From NCBI RefSeq assembly GCF_039524395.1, contig NZ_BAAAGO010000031.1: a DNA stretch of 64,000 nt; one strand, written 5' to 3'. This DNA is from Micropruina glycogenica (lineage in GTDB: Bacteria; Actinomycetota; Actinomycetes; Propionibacteriales; Propionibacteriaceae). Shown in pieces: positions 1-6,839 of this stretch (positions are counted from its first letter, which is position 1; the number at the start of each line of letters is the position of its first letter). Under the pieces are notes generated by a model. The model had not been told where the DNA came from, made no database searches, and saw only the letters and a list, made by a program, of their open reading frames with translations. The position numbers and the translations under genes are program-made.

Positions 1-471
1 GAAGTTCGAGCGCCGCACCCGCTCGCCGGCCACGGTGCTCATGGCCACGATCTGGCCGTGGCCCTGCGCCTTGAACCGCTCGCCGAGCAGCACGCCGACG
101 CTGACCGCGCCGGTGTAGTTGACCTGGCAGATCTGCACGGCTTTGGCCTGGTTCTGCCAAAGTTCTTCGGCGTCGCCGAGCAGGCCGAACGCCACGATGG
201 CCAGGTCGATGTCGCCGCCGGCGAAGGCTGCCTCGACCACCGCGGGGTGGGTGTCGAACGCGGTGGCGTCGAAGTCGAGCACCTCAACCGCGGTGGCGCC
301 CTGCACCTTCAGGGCGTCCACCGACGCCTCGGTCAGCGGGTCGCCCGGCTGGCAGGCCAGCACCACGCGCACGGGCTGGCGGCGCAGGTACTCGGTGATG
401 ATCGCCAGGCCGATCTCAGAGGTGCCACCCAGCAGCAGAATCGACTGCGGGTTGCCGACGGCGTCGAACAT
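1..471 (-). CDS. dprE2: DprE2, decaprenylphospho-erythro-pentofuranosid-2-ulose reductase (3' part cut by window edge)
   Basis: Short-chain dehydrogenase/reductase expected to reduce the 2-keto intermediate made by DprE1 to decaprenylphosphoryl-arabinose, the arabinose donor for cell-wall arabinans. Only the first 157 codons are present; the frame runs off the left edge, whereas the family is about 250 residues. The dinucleotide-binding turn is seen as GGTSEIG at residues 15-21, and the SDR serine region VAMSTVAGE lies close to the edge. The YxxxK catalytic pair would lie outside the window. The start is the ATG at 469-471, 41 nt downstream of dprE1 on the same strand, so the two are probably co-transcribed. 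The assignment rests on the SDR motifs plus the dprE1 neighbour; in isolation it would only be an SDR protein. Confidence 0.85.
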   Translation of the reverse strand, partial: MFDAVGNPQSILLLGGTSEIGLAIITEYLRRQPVRVVLACQPGDPLTEASVDALKVQGATAVEVLDFDATAFDTHPAVVEAAFAGGDIDLAIVAFGLLGDAEELWQNQAKAVQICQVNYTGAVSVGVLLGERFKAQGHGQIVAMSTVAGERVRRSNF

Positions 472-512
472 GGGGTCTCGCTTTCGTGCGTGATTCGCGG
501 GGACGCGTGGGG

Positions 513-1943
513 TCAGATGAGTTCGAGCCGGCGGCCCAGGTCTGAGGCGAACACCCCGTCGGGGTCGATGGCGCGCCGGGTCGCGATCCACGCGTCGATG
601 TCGGGGTACATGGCGTGGAAGGTGGCGGCTGTGGTGCGGCTGTCCTTGGCGGTGTAGAGCCGTCCGCCGAACTCGAGAATGCGGGCGTCCAGCCCGGTCA
701 GAAACTCGTTCAGCCCGGCCTTGATCGGAAAGTCGACGCACACGTTCCAGCCCGCCATCGGGTAGCTGAGCGGGGCGCGGTTGCCCTCGCCGAACAGCTT
801 GAACACGTTGAGGAACGAGTAGTGGCCCGAGCGTTGGATGTCGCCGATGATCGCCTTGAACTCATCGATCGCCGACGGCGGCACCACGAACTGGTACTGC
901 AGAAAGCCGGCCGGCCCATAAGCGCGGTTCCACTCGCTGAACATGTCGAGCGGGTGATAGAAGCCGGTGAGGGTCTGGATCTTGTTGGTGTAGTTGCCCG
1001 ACTTGGCGTACCACACCGTGCCCAGCGCGCTGAAGGTGAACTTGTTGGCCAGCCCGTTGGGAAAGACGTCGGGCAGTTCGAACAGCGGCTTGGCGCTGAA
1101 GTGCAGGGGGTCGGCGGCCAGTTTGGGCGCATACTCCTGCAGTTGCGCGAGCGTGGCCAGGCTGCCGCGTGACACGGCGGCACGACCGAGTTTGGGGGGC
1201 GCCGAGATGGCGTCGAACCAGGCCGAGCTGTAGTCGTAGCGGGCCTCGGAGCCGTCGGAGTGCACTGCGATGGTCTCGTCGAGACTGTCGGTGACCACGC
1301 CGTCGGCCAGAAAGTACGCGGTTTCGGTGCGGGTCATCGCCAGCCGCACCCGCAGAATGATGCCGGTCATGCCCACACCGCCGATGGTGGCCCAGAACAG
1401 GCTGCCGTCGGGGTCGTCGGAACTGCCTTCGGGGGTGAGGGTGAGCACCCGTCCATCGGCCACCAGCAGGTCCATGGACGTGACGTGGTCGCCGAAGCTG
1501 CCCGCCGAATGGTGGTTCTTGCCGTGCACGTCGCAGCCGATGGCACCGCCGATGGTGACCTGGCGGGTGCCGGGCAGCACGGGCACCCACAGGCCGTAGG
1601 GCAGGGCGGCACGCATCAGGGCGTCGAGGCTGACCCCCGCGTCGAGGTCGATGATGCCGGTCTCGGTGTCGATCTCGTGGATGGTGTCGAGGCCGTTCAT
1701 GTCGATCACCAGGCCGCCGGTGTTCTGGGCCACGTCGCCGTAGCTGCGCCCCAGCCCCCGCGCGACCACGCCGCGCTTGAGGTGTGACGGCTTGCCGGCG
1801 TTGTGGTCGGCCACCGCGGCCACGGCCGCGATCACGCGGTCGGGGGTGGTGGGACGCAACACGTGCGACAGGCCGGACGCGGTGCGTCCCCAGCCCGAGA
1901 GCGGTTCGAGAGAGGTTGGCAGGTCGGTCGCTGTAGTGAACAT
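513..1943 (-). CDS. dprE1: DprE1, decaprenylphosphoryl-beta-D-ribose 2'-oxidase
   Basis: FAD-dependent oxidase subunit of the epimerase that turns decaprenylphosphoryl-ribose into the arabinose donor. The 476-residue length is normal for the family. The N-terminal half is a VAO-type FAD-binding domain with GLGRSYGD (residues 63-70) and the segment HGKNHHSAGSFGDH from residue 140. The C-terminal substrate domain keeps the conserved GWNVCVDFP stretch. Cys402 there corresponds by local motif to the cysteine targeted by benzothiazinone drugs in the mycobacterial enzyme. Start is ATG at 1941-1943. The gene lies directly upstream of dprE2. The 228 bp upstream hold a degenerate family B palindrome (about 2041-2093) and no other gene. 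Confidence 0.95.
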   Translation of the reverse strand: MFTTATDLPTSLEPLSGWGRTASGLSHVLRPTTPDRVIAAVAAVADHNAGKPSHLKRGVVARGLGRSYGDVAQNTGGLVIDMNGLDTIHEIDTETGIIDLDAGVSLDALMRAALPYGLWVPVLPGTRQVTIGGAIGCDVHGKNHHSAGSFGDHVTSMDLLVADGRVLTLTPEGSSDDPDGSLFWATIGGVGMTGIILRVRLAMTRTETAYFLADGVVTDSLDETIAVHSDGSEARYDYSSAWFDAISAPPKLGRAAVSRGSLATLAQLQEYAPKLAADPLHFSAKPLFELPDVFPNGLANKFTFSALGTVWYAKSGNYTNKIQTLTGFYHPLDMFSEWNRAYGPAGFLQYQFVVPPSAIDEFKAIIGDIQRSGHYSFLNVFKLFGEGNRAPLSYPMAGWNVCVDFPIKAGLNEFLTGLDARILEFGGRLYTAKDSRTTAATFHAMYPDIDAWIATRRAIDPDGVFASDLGRRLELI

Positions 1944-2171
1944 CGGGGCTCAGTCTATCGCCGGGCGCCGGTGCGCACCGGCCGCGTGCAGGATCGTCCG
2001 ACCGGGCTCACCTCAGGTGCTGGGCCGGATCTGCACCATCGGTGGTCGAGCGTGTGGAGACCACGCATGGTCAGAGGTTTCGACGAGTTGGGCGTGCGAT
2101 CGTCGGCGCGCAACTGCCGCGTGCAGTACGTTGACGCCAGCCCAACAGGTGCCGATCGGACGGCCCGGGGC

Positions 2172-2844
2172 GTGAGCGCGGCGGCAGGGGGCCACATGAA
2201 GCCCATCGTCACCGCGATCGGCTACGGCTTCGTGGGCGGAATCGTGACCACCCTGGTGCTCAAGCTGATCCGCGGCGTCTCCGACTTCGTCTGGGGCTGG
2301 ACCGGGGGCCAAGGCCCCATCGTGATCTTCGCGGTGGTGATGGTCGGCGGCGGCATCATCGCCCTGCTTCGCCACCGCGACCCCAACCAGAACTTCGACG
2401 ACCAGCTTCGCGAGGGCCAGGGCGATCGTCCGGCACCGCTGAGCCGAACCGGCAACGCGGCCGCGCTGGGCATCACCTCGTTCGGGTTCGGCGGTGCCAT
2501 CGGCCTGAGGGCGGCGTGGTGGCGGTGATCGAGGCGCTGTCGAGCCAGGTGTCGACGCGGCTGTCGAGCGACGTGCAGCAACAGCGACTCATTCGTCAGG
2601 CCGGGCTGGCCGGATCGCTGGGGCGGCCTGTACGGCTCACCCCCGGTGGGGCGAGCTACGCCGACACCGAGGCCAAGGCCCGTGGTGGTTGCTGTTCGTG
2701 GCCGCCACGTTCGGGCTGATCGGGGTGTACGCGTTCTCGGCGGTGTTTCCGAGCCACGGCGAAGGGCTGAAGATTCCGGTGCCCGACCCGGCGCGCTCGA
2801 TCGACCTGGGTCAGTCGGTGATGATGCTGCTGCCCACGGAATGA
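2172..2844 (+). pseudogene. Decayed CLC-type chloride channel gene
   Basis: Three overlapping reading frames together spell the N-terminal half of a CLC chloride channel or transporter. The first frame (GTG 2172 or ATG 2196) gives two hydrophobic helices and FGFGGAIG. A one-base deletion near 2504-2506 then shifts the frame, after which PEGGVVAVIEAL continues, restoring the CLC signature GxIGPEGG. Further shifts occur at about 2620-2650 (the segment GLYGSPPVG is out of frame) and at about 2685, after which PWWLLFVAATFGLIGVYAF and EGLKIPVPDP continue to a stop at 2842-2844. About 215 residues can be pieced together versus 400 or more in intact family members, so the C-terminal half is missing as well. 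It is transcribed away from dprE1 and converges on the AftB-like gene 20 bp further on. Confidence 0.72.
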
Positions 2845-2864
2845 CGAACGGTCGTCCCGGGACC

Positions 2865-4547
2865 TCAGCACAGGGTGGCCCGAGCTTCGGCCGGATCGAC
2901 CGGAATGCGCAGCAGCGTCAGCTTCGGCGCCAGGGTGATGTTGGTAAAGAACCGCTGCACGGTCAGCGGCTCACTGATCGCGCTGATCAGGGTGGGCACG
3001 TCGCCGCAGGCCAGGGTGGCGCGGGCGTCGTTCAGCGCCTGGTCGTCGGGGTGCACGTCGGCGGCGGTGTAGCGAGCCATCGCCCACACCACCGGCTTGT
3101 AGGCGTGGCCGACGCGATACTGCGCGTCGGGCGCCAGCACCAGTCGTGACCCGATCGGGTCACCGAGCGAGGGCGGGTCGACCATCACCACGTGCAGCCC
3201 CGCGCCCACGCCGGCGATGCCCAGGGAGTTGATCACCACGTAGACGCCCTCGCCGTTGTAGGTGGGCAGCAAATCGTCGGGTTTGGTGATGTCGACGAAG
3301 TATGAGCGTCCGTCGGCGAGGTCTTTGGCGGCGCGCTGGGTGAGCTGAAAGCCGACGTCGGCCGACCAGTTCTCGGCGATCACCATCGCCCCCGGCCGGT
3401 CGGGCACGAAGGCGGAGTAGTAGCTGCGCTCGTCCACGATCATGCCGTTCCACAGGGCCGGCCTCAGCACCAGCCCGGCCACCAGCGCCCACACCAGGGT
3501 GAGCACCGCGAGCACACGCGTCCAGGCGGCGCCGCCGATCACGGCGACCGGCGCGAACAGCAGCACCGTGGCGGGCAGCAAGAACCGGGCGTGCATGAAG
3601 TCGCCGCCCACCGAGATCACGAAGCCCACGTGAATGGCGACACCGACCAGCGGCCCCAGCCACAGCGCGGTCAGGCCGGGGTCGCGGTCTTTGAAGCCGC
3701 GCGCCAGACCCACCGCGTACAGGGCCAGCGCGAACGCGACCGGCAGATACAGGTGGTAGGTGAACACGAAATCGCGCAGGTAGAGCAGACCCTGGGCCAC
3801 CGATCCGTTGGCCTTGGCCAGGGCGGTGTTGGGCACGAGCGAGGCGTAGTAGCCCATGCGAAAGACCTCGTAGGCCACGGGCAGCGCCAGGGCGAAGCCG
3901 GCGGCACTCAGCCAGCCGGTGACTCGACGCTCCGATTGGCAGAGCAGCATGATGCCGAACACCAGGCTGACCAGGGCCAGGTCGGGCCGAATCAGCACGC
4001 CCAGCCCGATCAGCACCGCCACCGGCCACGGACGCCACGCGGGCAGCGGCTTGCGCGGGCGGTTGGCCCAACGCCTGGCCAGCGCCCAGAAGCAGGCCGC
4101 GATCCAGCAGAAGGTCAGCGACGTTTCGAGGCCAGAGGTGCCGAAGTCCCAAAACGGCGCCAGGCCGGCCAGGGCCGCGGTGCCGAGTGGCAGCACGACG
4201 CTGCTGCGGGCGGGCACCAGGTGCAGGGCGCCGAGACCGAGCAGCAGCATGGCCAGGGTGATGAAGCCGGTGCCCAGCCAGACCATCACCTCGCCCACCT
4301 CGGCCCACGGGGCCGCGAGCTTGCCGAGGGTGACGAAGAACAGCCACAGCGTCGAGGTGCCCACCTCGACCCGCTCGTTGAGGTTGTAGGTGGGTCCGTT
4401 GCCCGCCACGAGTTGCAGGATCACCCGCACGTTGATGAAGCCGTCGTCCGACACCCAGCGGCGCAGCCAGGTGAGCACGCCCACGACCACCGCCGGCAGC
4501 ACCACCGACAGCACGACCCAGACGCGTCGGTTGGACGCTGCAGCCAC
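2865..4547 (-). CDS. AftB-like membrane arabinofuranosyltransferase (GT-C fold)
   Basis: A 560-residue polytopic membrane protein with an N-terminal transmembrane segment, then WLRRWVSDDGFINVRV (acidic pair Asp34-Asp35) and AGNGPTYNLNERVEVGTST. This block matches the AftB family (Rv3805c of M. tuberculosis: RRWIADDG ... NLLAGNGPVFN ... GERVEANTST), which adds terminal beta-1,2-arabinofuranose using decaprenylphosphoryl-arabinose. About ten hydrophobic helices precede a soluble C-terminal domain from about residue 375, the usual GT-C layout. Start is GTG at 4545-4547, because no ATG precedes the conserved region. Proximity to dprE1/dprE2 supports the substrate assignment. The exact acceptor and linkage in this organism cannot be read from sequence. 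Confidence 0.8.
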   Translation of the reverse strand: MAAASNRRVWVVLSVVLPAVVVGVLTWLRRWVSDDGFINVRVILQLVAGNGPTYNLNERVEVGTSTLWLFFVTLGKLAAPWAEVGEVMVWLGTGFITLAMLLLGLGALHLVPARSSVVLPLGTAALAGLAPFWDFGTSGLETSLTFCWIAACFWALARRWANRPRKPLPAWRPWPVAVLIGLGVLIRPDLALVSLVFGIMLLCQSERRVTGWLSAAGFALALPVAYEVFRMGYYASLVPNTALAKANGSVAQGLLYLRDFVFTYHLYLPVAFALALYAVGLARGFKDRDPGLTALWLGPLVGVAIHVGFVISVGGDFMHARFLLPATVLLFAPVAVIGGAAWTRVLAVLTLVWALVAGLVLRPALWNGMIVDERSYYSAFVPDRPGAMVIAENWSADVGFQLTQRAAKDLADGRSYFVDITKPDDLLPTYNGEGVYVVINSLGIAGVGAGLHVVMVDPPSLGDPIGSRLVLAPDAQYRVGHAYKPVVWAMARYTAADVHPDDQALNDARATLACGDVPTLISAISEPLTVQRFFTNITLAPKLTLLRIPVDPAEARATLC

Positions 4548-4595
4548 GGGTTCCCCTCTCTGATCCGGCGTCCATTCTGACAGTAGGTTTAAGGC

Positions 4596-5387
4596 GTGGA
4601 CGTGCTACTGCTCGGTACCGGCGCTTCGGACGGCGTGCCCAACAGTTGGTGTGCCTGCCCCACCTGTGCCGAGGCGAGGTCGTCGGGGTACGTGCGCACC
4701 AACGCGTCGGTGCTGGTGGACGGCCGGCTGCTGATCGACTGCGGCCCCGAGGCGCCCCGGCAGGCGTCCCGTGCGGGAGTCGAGCTCACCGGAGTTCGTA
4801 CCGTGTTGATCTCGCACGCGCACGACGACCATCTCGACCCGGCGTTTCTGATGCACCGCGGCTGGGTGAGCACCGAACCGTTGCAGGTGATCGGACCCGC
4901 ACCTGCGATCGAGCTGTGCCGCGACTGGCTGGCGCCCGACCAGACCGCGGTCACCCTCACAGTGGCGACGGCGGGCGACACGTTCGAGGTGGACGGCTAC
5001 CGGGTGCAGGTGCTGCCCGCCACGCATCACGCCTTGGGCGAGGCGGTGCTGTACGCGGTGCAACGCGACGGCCGCTCGCTGCTGTACGCGACCGACACCG
5101 GGCCCTGGCGCACGAGGCTGCTCGAGCTCGTCCGGGGCTGGACGTTCGACCTGGTGCTGCTGGAGGAGACGTTCGGCGACAAGACCCCGCCGAATGCCGT
5201 CCATCACAACTTCGTGAGCTTCGGCGCTGCCGTGCAGGCGCTGTGCGCCGTCGGTGCGGTCGACGACGCCACCCGCGTGGTGGCGATTCATCTGGGCCAC
5301 GACAACCCGCGGTTGGCGGAACTGACAAGCCGGTTGGCTGCCTTGGGCGCCGAGGTTCACCCGGACCTGACCGTGCTGCACATCTGA
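4596..5387 (+). CDS. PhnP-like MBL-fold metallohydrolase
   Basis: A 263-residue metallo-beta-lactamase-fold hydrolase. The zinc-ligand motif is SHAHDDHLD (His74, His76, Asp78, His79); later ligands are in ATHH (about residues 146-149), ATDTG (about 164-168) and HLGHD near the C-terminus. The N-terminus LLGTGASDGVPN followed by a Cys19-x-Cys21-xx-Cys24 cluster is typical of the PhnP/cyclic-phosphodiesterase branch. In actinobacteria such proteins often sit beside cobinamide-salvage genes, but none is seen here. The start is GTG at 4596, 48 bp from the divergently oriented AftB-like gene, so both promoters share that short gap. The physiological substrate is unknown. Confidence 0.8.
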   Translation: MDVLLLGTGASDGVPNSWCACPTCAEARSSGYVRTNASVLVDGRLLIDCGPEAPRQASRAGVELTGVRTVLISHAHDDHLDPAFLMHRGWVSTEPLQVIGPAPAIELCRDWLAPDQTAVTLTVATAGDTFEVDGYRVQVLPATHHALGEAVLYAVQRDGRSLLYATDTGPWRTRLLELVRGWTFDLVLLEETFGDKTPPNAVHHNFVSFGAAVQALCAVGAVDDATRVVAIHLGHDNPRLAELTSRLAALGAEVHPDLTVLHI

Positions 5388-5410
5388 CGATCGGTGCACT
5401 GCGGTAGACC

Positions 5411-5540
5411 CTTACTCGCCAACACCGATGCCGGCATCGATCACAGGTGCCGAACGGCGTCTGTGCTGCCGCGCCCTAACACGGCACCAGAAATCCAACC
5501 GGGCAGCAGAGGCAGATGCTGGCATCCGTCGCAGAGTTCC
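5411..5540. repeat. Degenerate family F repeat, upstream copy
   Basis: Contains the modules CACCGATGCCGGCATC, GTCTGTGCTGCCG and AACACGGCACCAGA that recur, better conserved, at 6542-6813 on the other side of the AbiEi-like gene. The block is itself a loose inverted repeat: the left half is partly mirrored by GGCAGCAGAGGCAGATGCTGGCATCC. Together with flanking sequence it fills the 264 bp between the metallohydrolase and the AbiEi-like gene; no coding frame is convincing there. Confidence 0.6.
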
Positions 5541-5651
5541 GAACGGTCATCGGCTGTTGTAATGCGATGGTGCCGTGCATCAAGCGGCGCCGATCATTGG
5601 GAGGGATGGGCGGTTTGAACACTTCTCGCCGCTCGTGCCCATGCTGAGGTC

Positions 5652-6515
5652 GTGATTCCGGATGAACTGCGTGACCATCGAATACTGAGCGTTGGGCAAC
5701 TGACGCGGGCGGGCGTCACACCGGTCGACACTCGGCAGGCGTTGGCCGCTGGCGAGCTCACCCGCCTCAAGCGGGGCTGGTACACCCCACGAACCATGGA
5801 GTGGCCCACTGACCGGCACGCGCTAGTCGTGCAGGCTGAACTCAAAGACCACCCGGGCACAGTCCCCAGCCACCAATCGGGCGCGATTCTGCTTGGCTAC
5901 CCCGTTCATCGACCTGACCTGAAACGAGTTCATCTGATGCGCGTCGACGACGGTCCGGCCCGCAGCCGCCCCACCGTCGTCATTCACCGTCGAGTCGACG
6001 ACGCCGCAGTTCTGCTGCCTGCATTGGTGATCGCGCAGACTGCACTCACCTGCCCGGTATCTGGGCTGATGGCCATCGACCACGCCTTGCGGACGGGTTC
6101 CGTCACGCTCGCCGACGTCGAGTCATGGTGCTCACGACTGAAAGATCACGTCGGACGGGCACATCTGGTTCCTGTCCTGGCGCTCGCCGACGGTCGGCGA
6201 GAATCACCCCTGGAATCACATTCGGCGCTGACGTTTCACCATTGGGGGTGGCGCTTACACCCGCAGTTCGAGGTGCCTGGCACGCAATACCGCGCGGACG
6301 CCCGGCTGGGCGCCAGCCGCGTGCTGATCGAATGCGACGGGACCGGCAAGTACGACGAGCAGGGTAGCGAGATGCGTGAGAAGCTGCGCGAAGACGAGAT
6401 CCGGTCGCTCGGCTGGGAGGTCGTGCGCATCACCACTGAGCTGTTAACCGAGCGCACCAAGCTGATTCGCCGCGTCAACGCGGCGCTTTCGAGGGCCCAG
6501 CGCCGCGCAGCTTGA
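5652..6515 (+). CDS. AbiEi-type antitoxin N-domain fused to DUF559 nuclease-like domain
   Basis: A 287-residue protein. Residues 1-50 look like the winged-helix N-domain of AbiEi antitoxins (ILSVGQLTRAGVTPVDTRQ ... GELTRLKRGWYTP). The middle part includes SHQSGAILLGYP. The last 100 residues are a DUF559/Vsr-like PD-(D/E)xK fold with Asp216, the IECDGTGKY motif (Glu227, Asp229, Lys233) and LREDEIRSLGWEVVRIT. The start is GTG at 5652. No AbiEii nucleotidyltransferase partner is adjacent, so it is an orphan of the type IV system; such orphans are common in actinobacteria and their function is not established. Codon use looks less GC3-biased than in neighbouring genes (inference by eye). Related repeats flank it on both sides, which suggests an inserted module. 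Confidence 0.8.
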   Translation: MIPDELRDHRILSVGQLTRAGVTPVDTRQALAAGELTRLKRGWYTPRTMEWPTDRHALVVQAELKDHPGTVPSHQSGAILLGYPVHRPDLKRVHLMRVDDGPARSRPTVVIHRRVDDAAVLLPALVIAQTALTCPVSGLMAIDHALRTGSVTLADVESWCSRLKDHVGRAHLVPVLALADGRRESPLESHSALTFHHWGWRLHPQFEVPGTQYRADARLGASRVLIECDGTGKYDEQGSEMREKLREDEIRSLGWEVVRITTELLTERTKLIRRVNAALSRAQRRAA

Positions 6516-6541
6516 TCGCGGCGAACGAAGCAGGCGGTCTT

Positions 6542-6813
6542 CACCGATACCGACATCCGTCGGTAGTGCCGCCCACCGTCTCTGCTGCCGGTTAATAACA
6601 CGGCACCAGACACCCGACCTGGCACCAGACACCGATGCCGCCATCAGATGCGAACTTCTCGCGGCGACTCCACAACGCCGGACTCGCCAACAATGCCTGC
6701 ACCGATGCCGCCATCCGTCGGCAGTGCCGCCCACCGTCTCTGCTGCCGGTTAATAACACGGCACCAGACACCCGACCCGGCACCAGACACCGATGCCGCC
6801 ATCAGATGCGAAC
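6542..6813. repeat. Family F direct repeat, two 114-bp copies
   Basis: Copy 1 is 6542-6655 and copy 2 is 6700-6813, offset by exactly 158 bp and differing at only a few positions. Each copy begins CACCGAT, passes through CCGTCTCTGCTGCCGG and TTAATAACACGGCACCAG, and ends CATCAGATGCGAAC. The CACCGATGCCGCCATC module also appears twice inside the block. A 44-bp unique spacer separates the copies. They occupy the gap between the AbiEi-like gene and the 3' end of glnE, and a degenerate relative lies at 5411-5540. Nothing coding is supported in this 324-bp gap. Confidence 0.85.
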
Positions 6814-6839
6814 GTGTCGTGGCTCGCCGCCCGGTCAGC

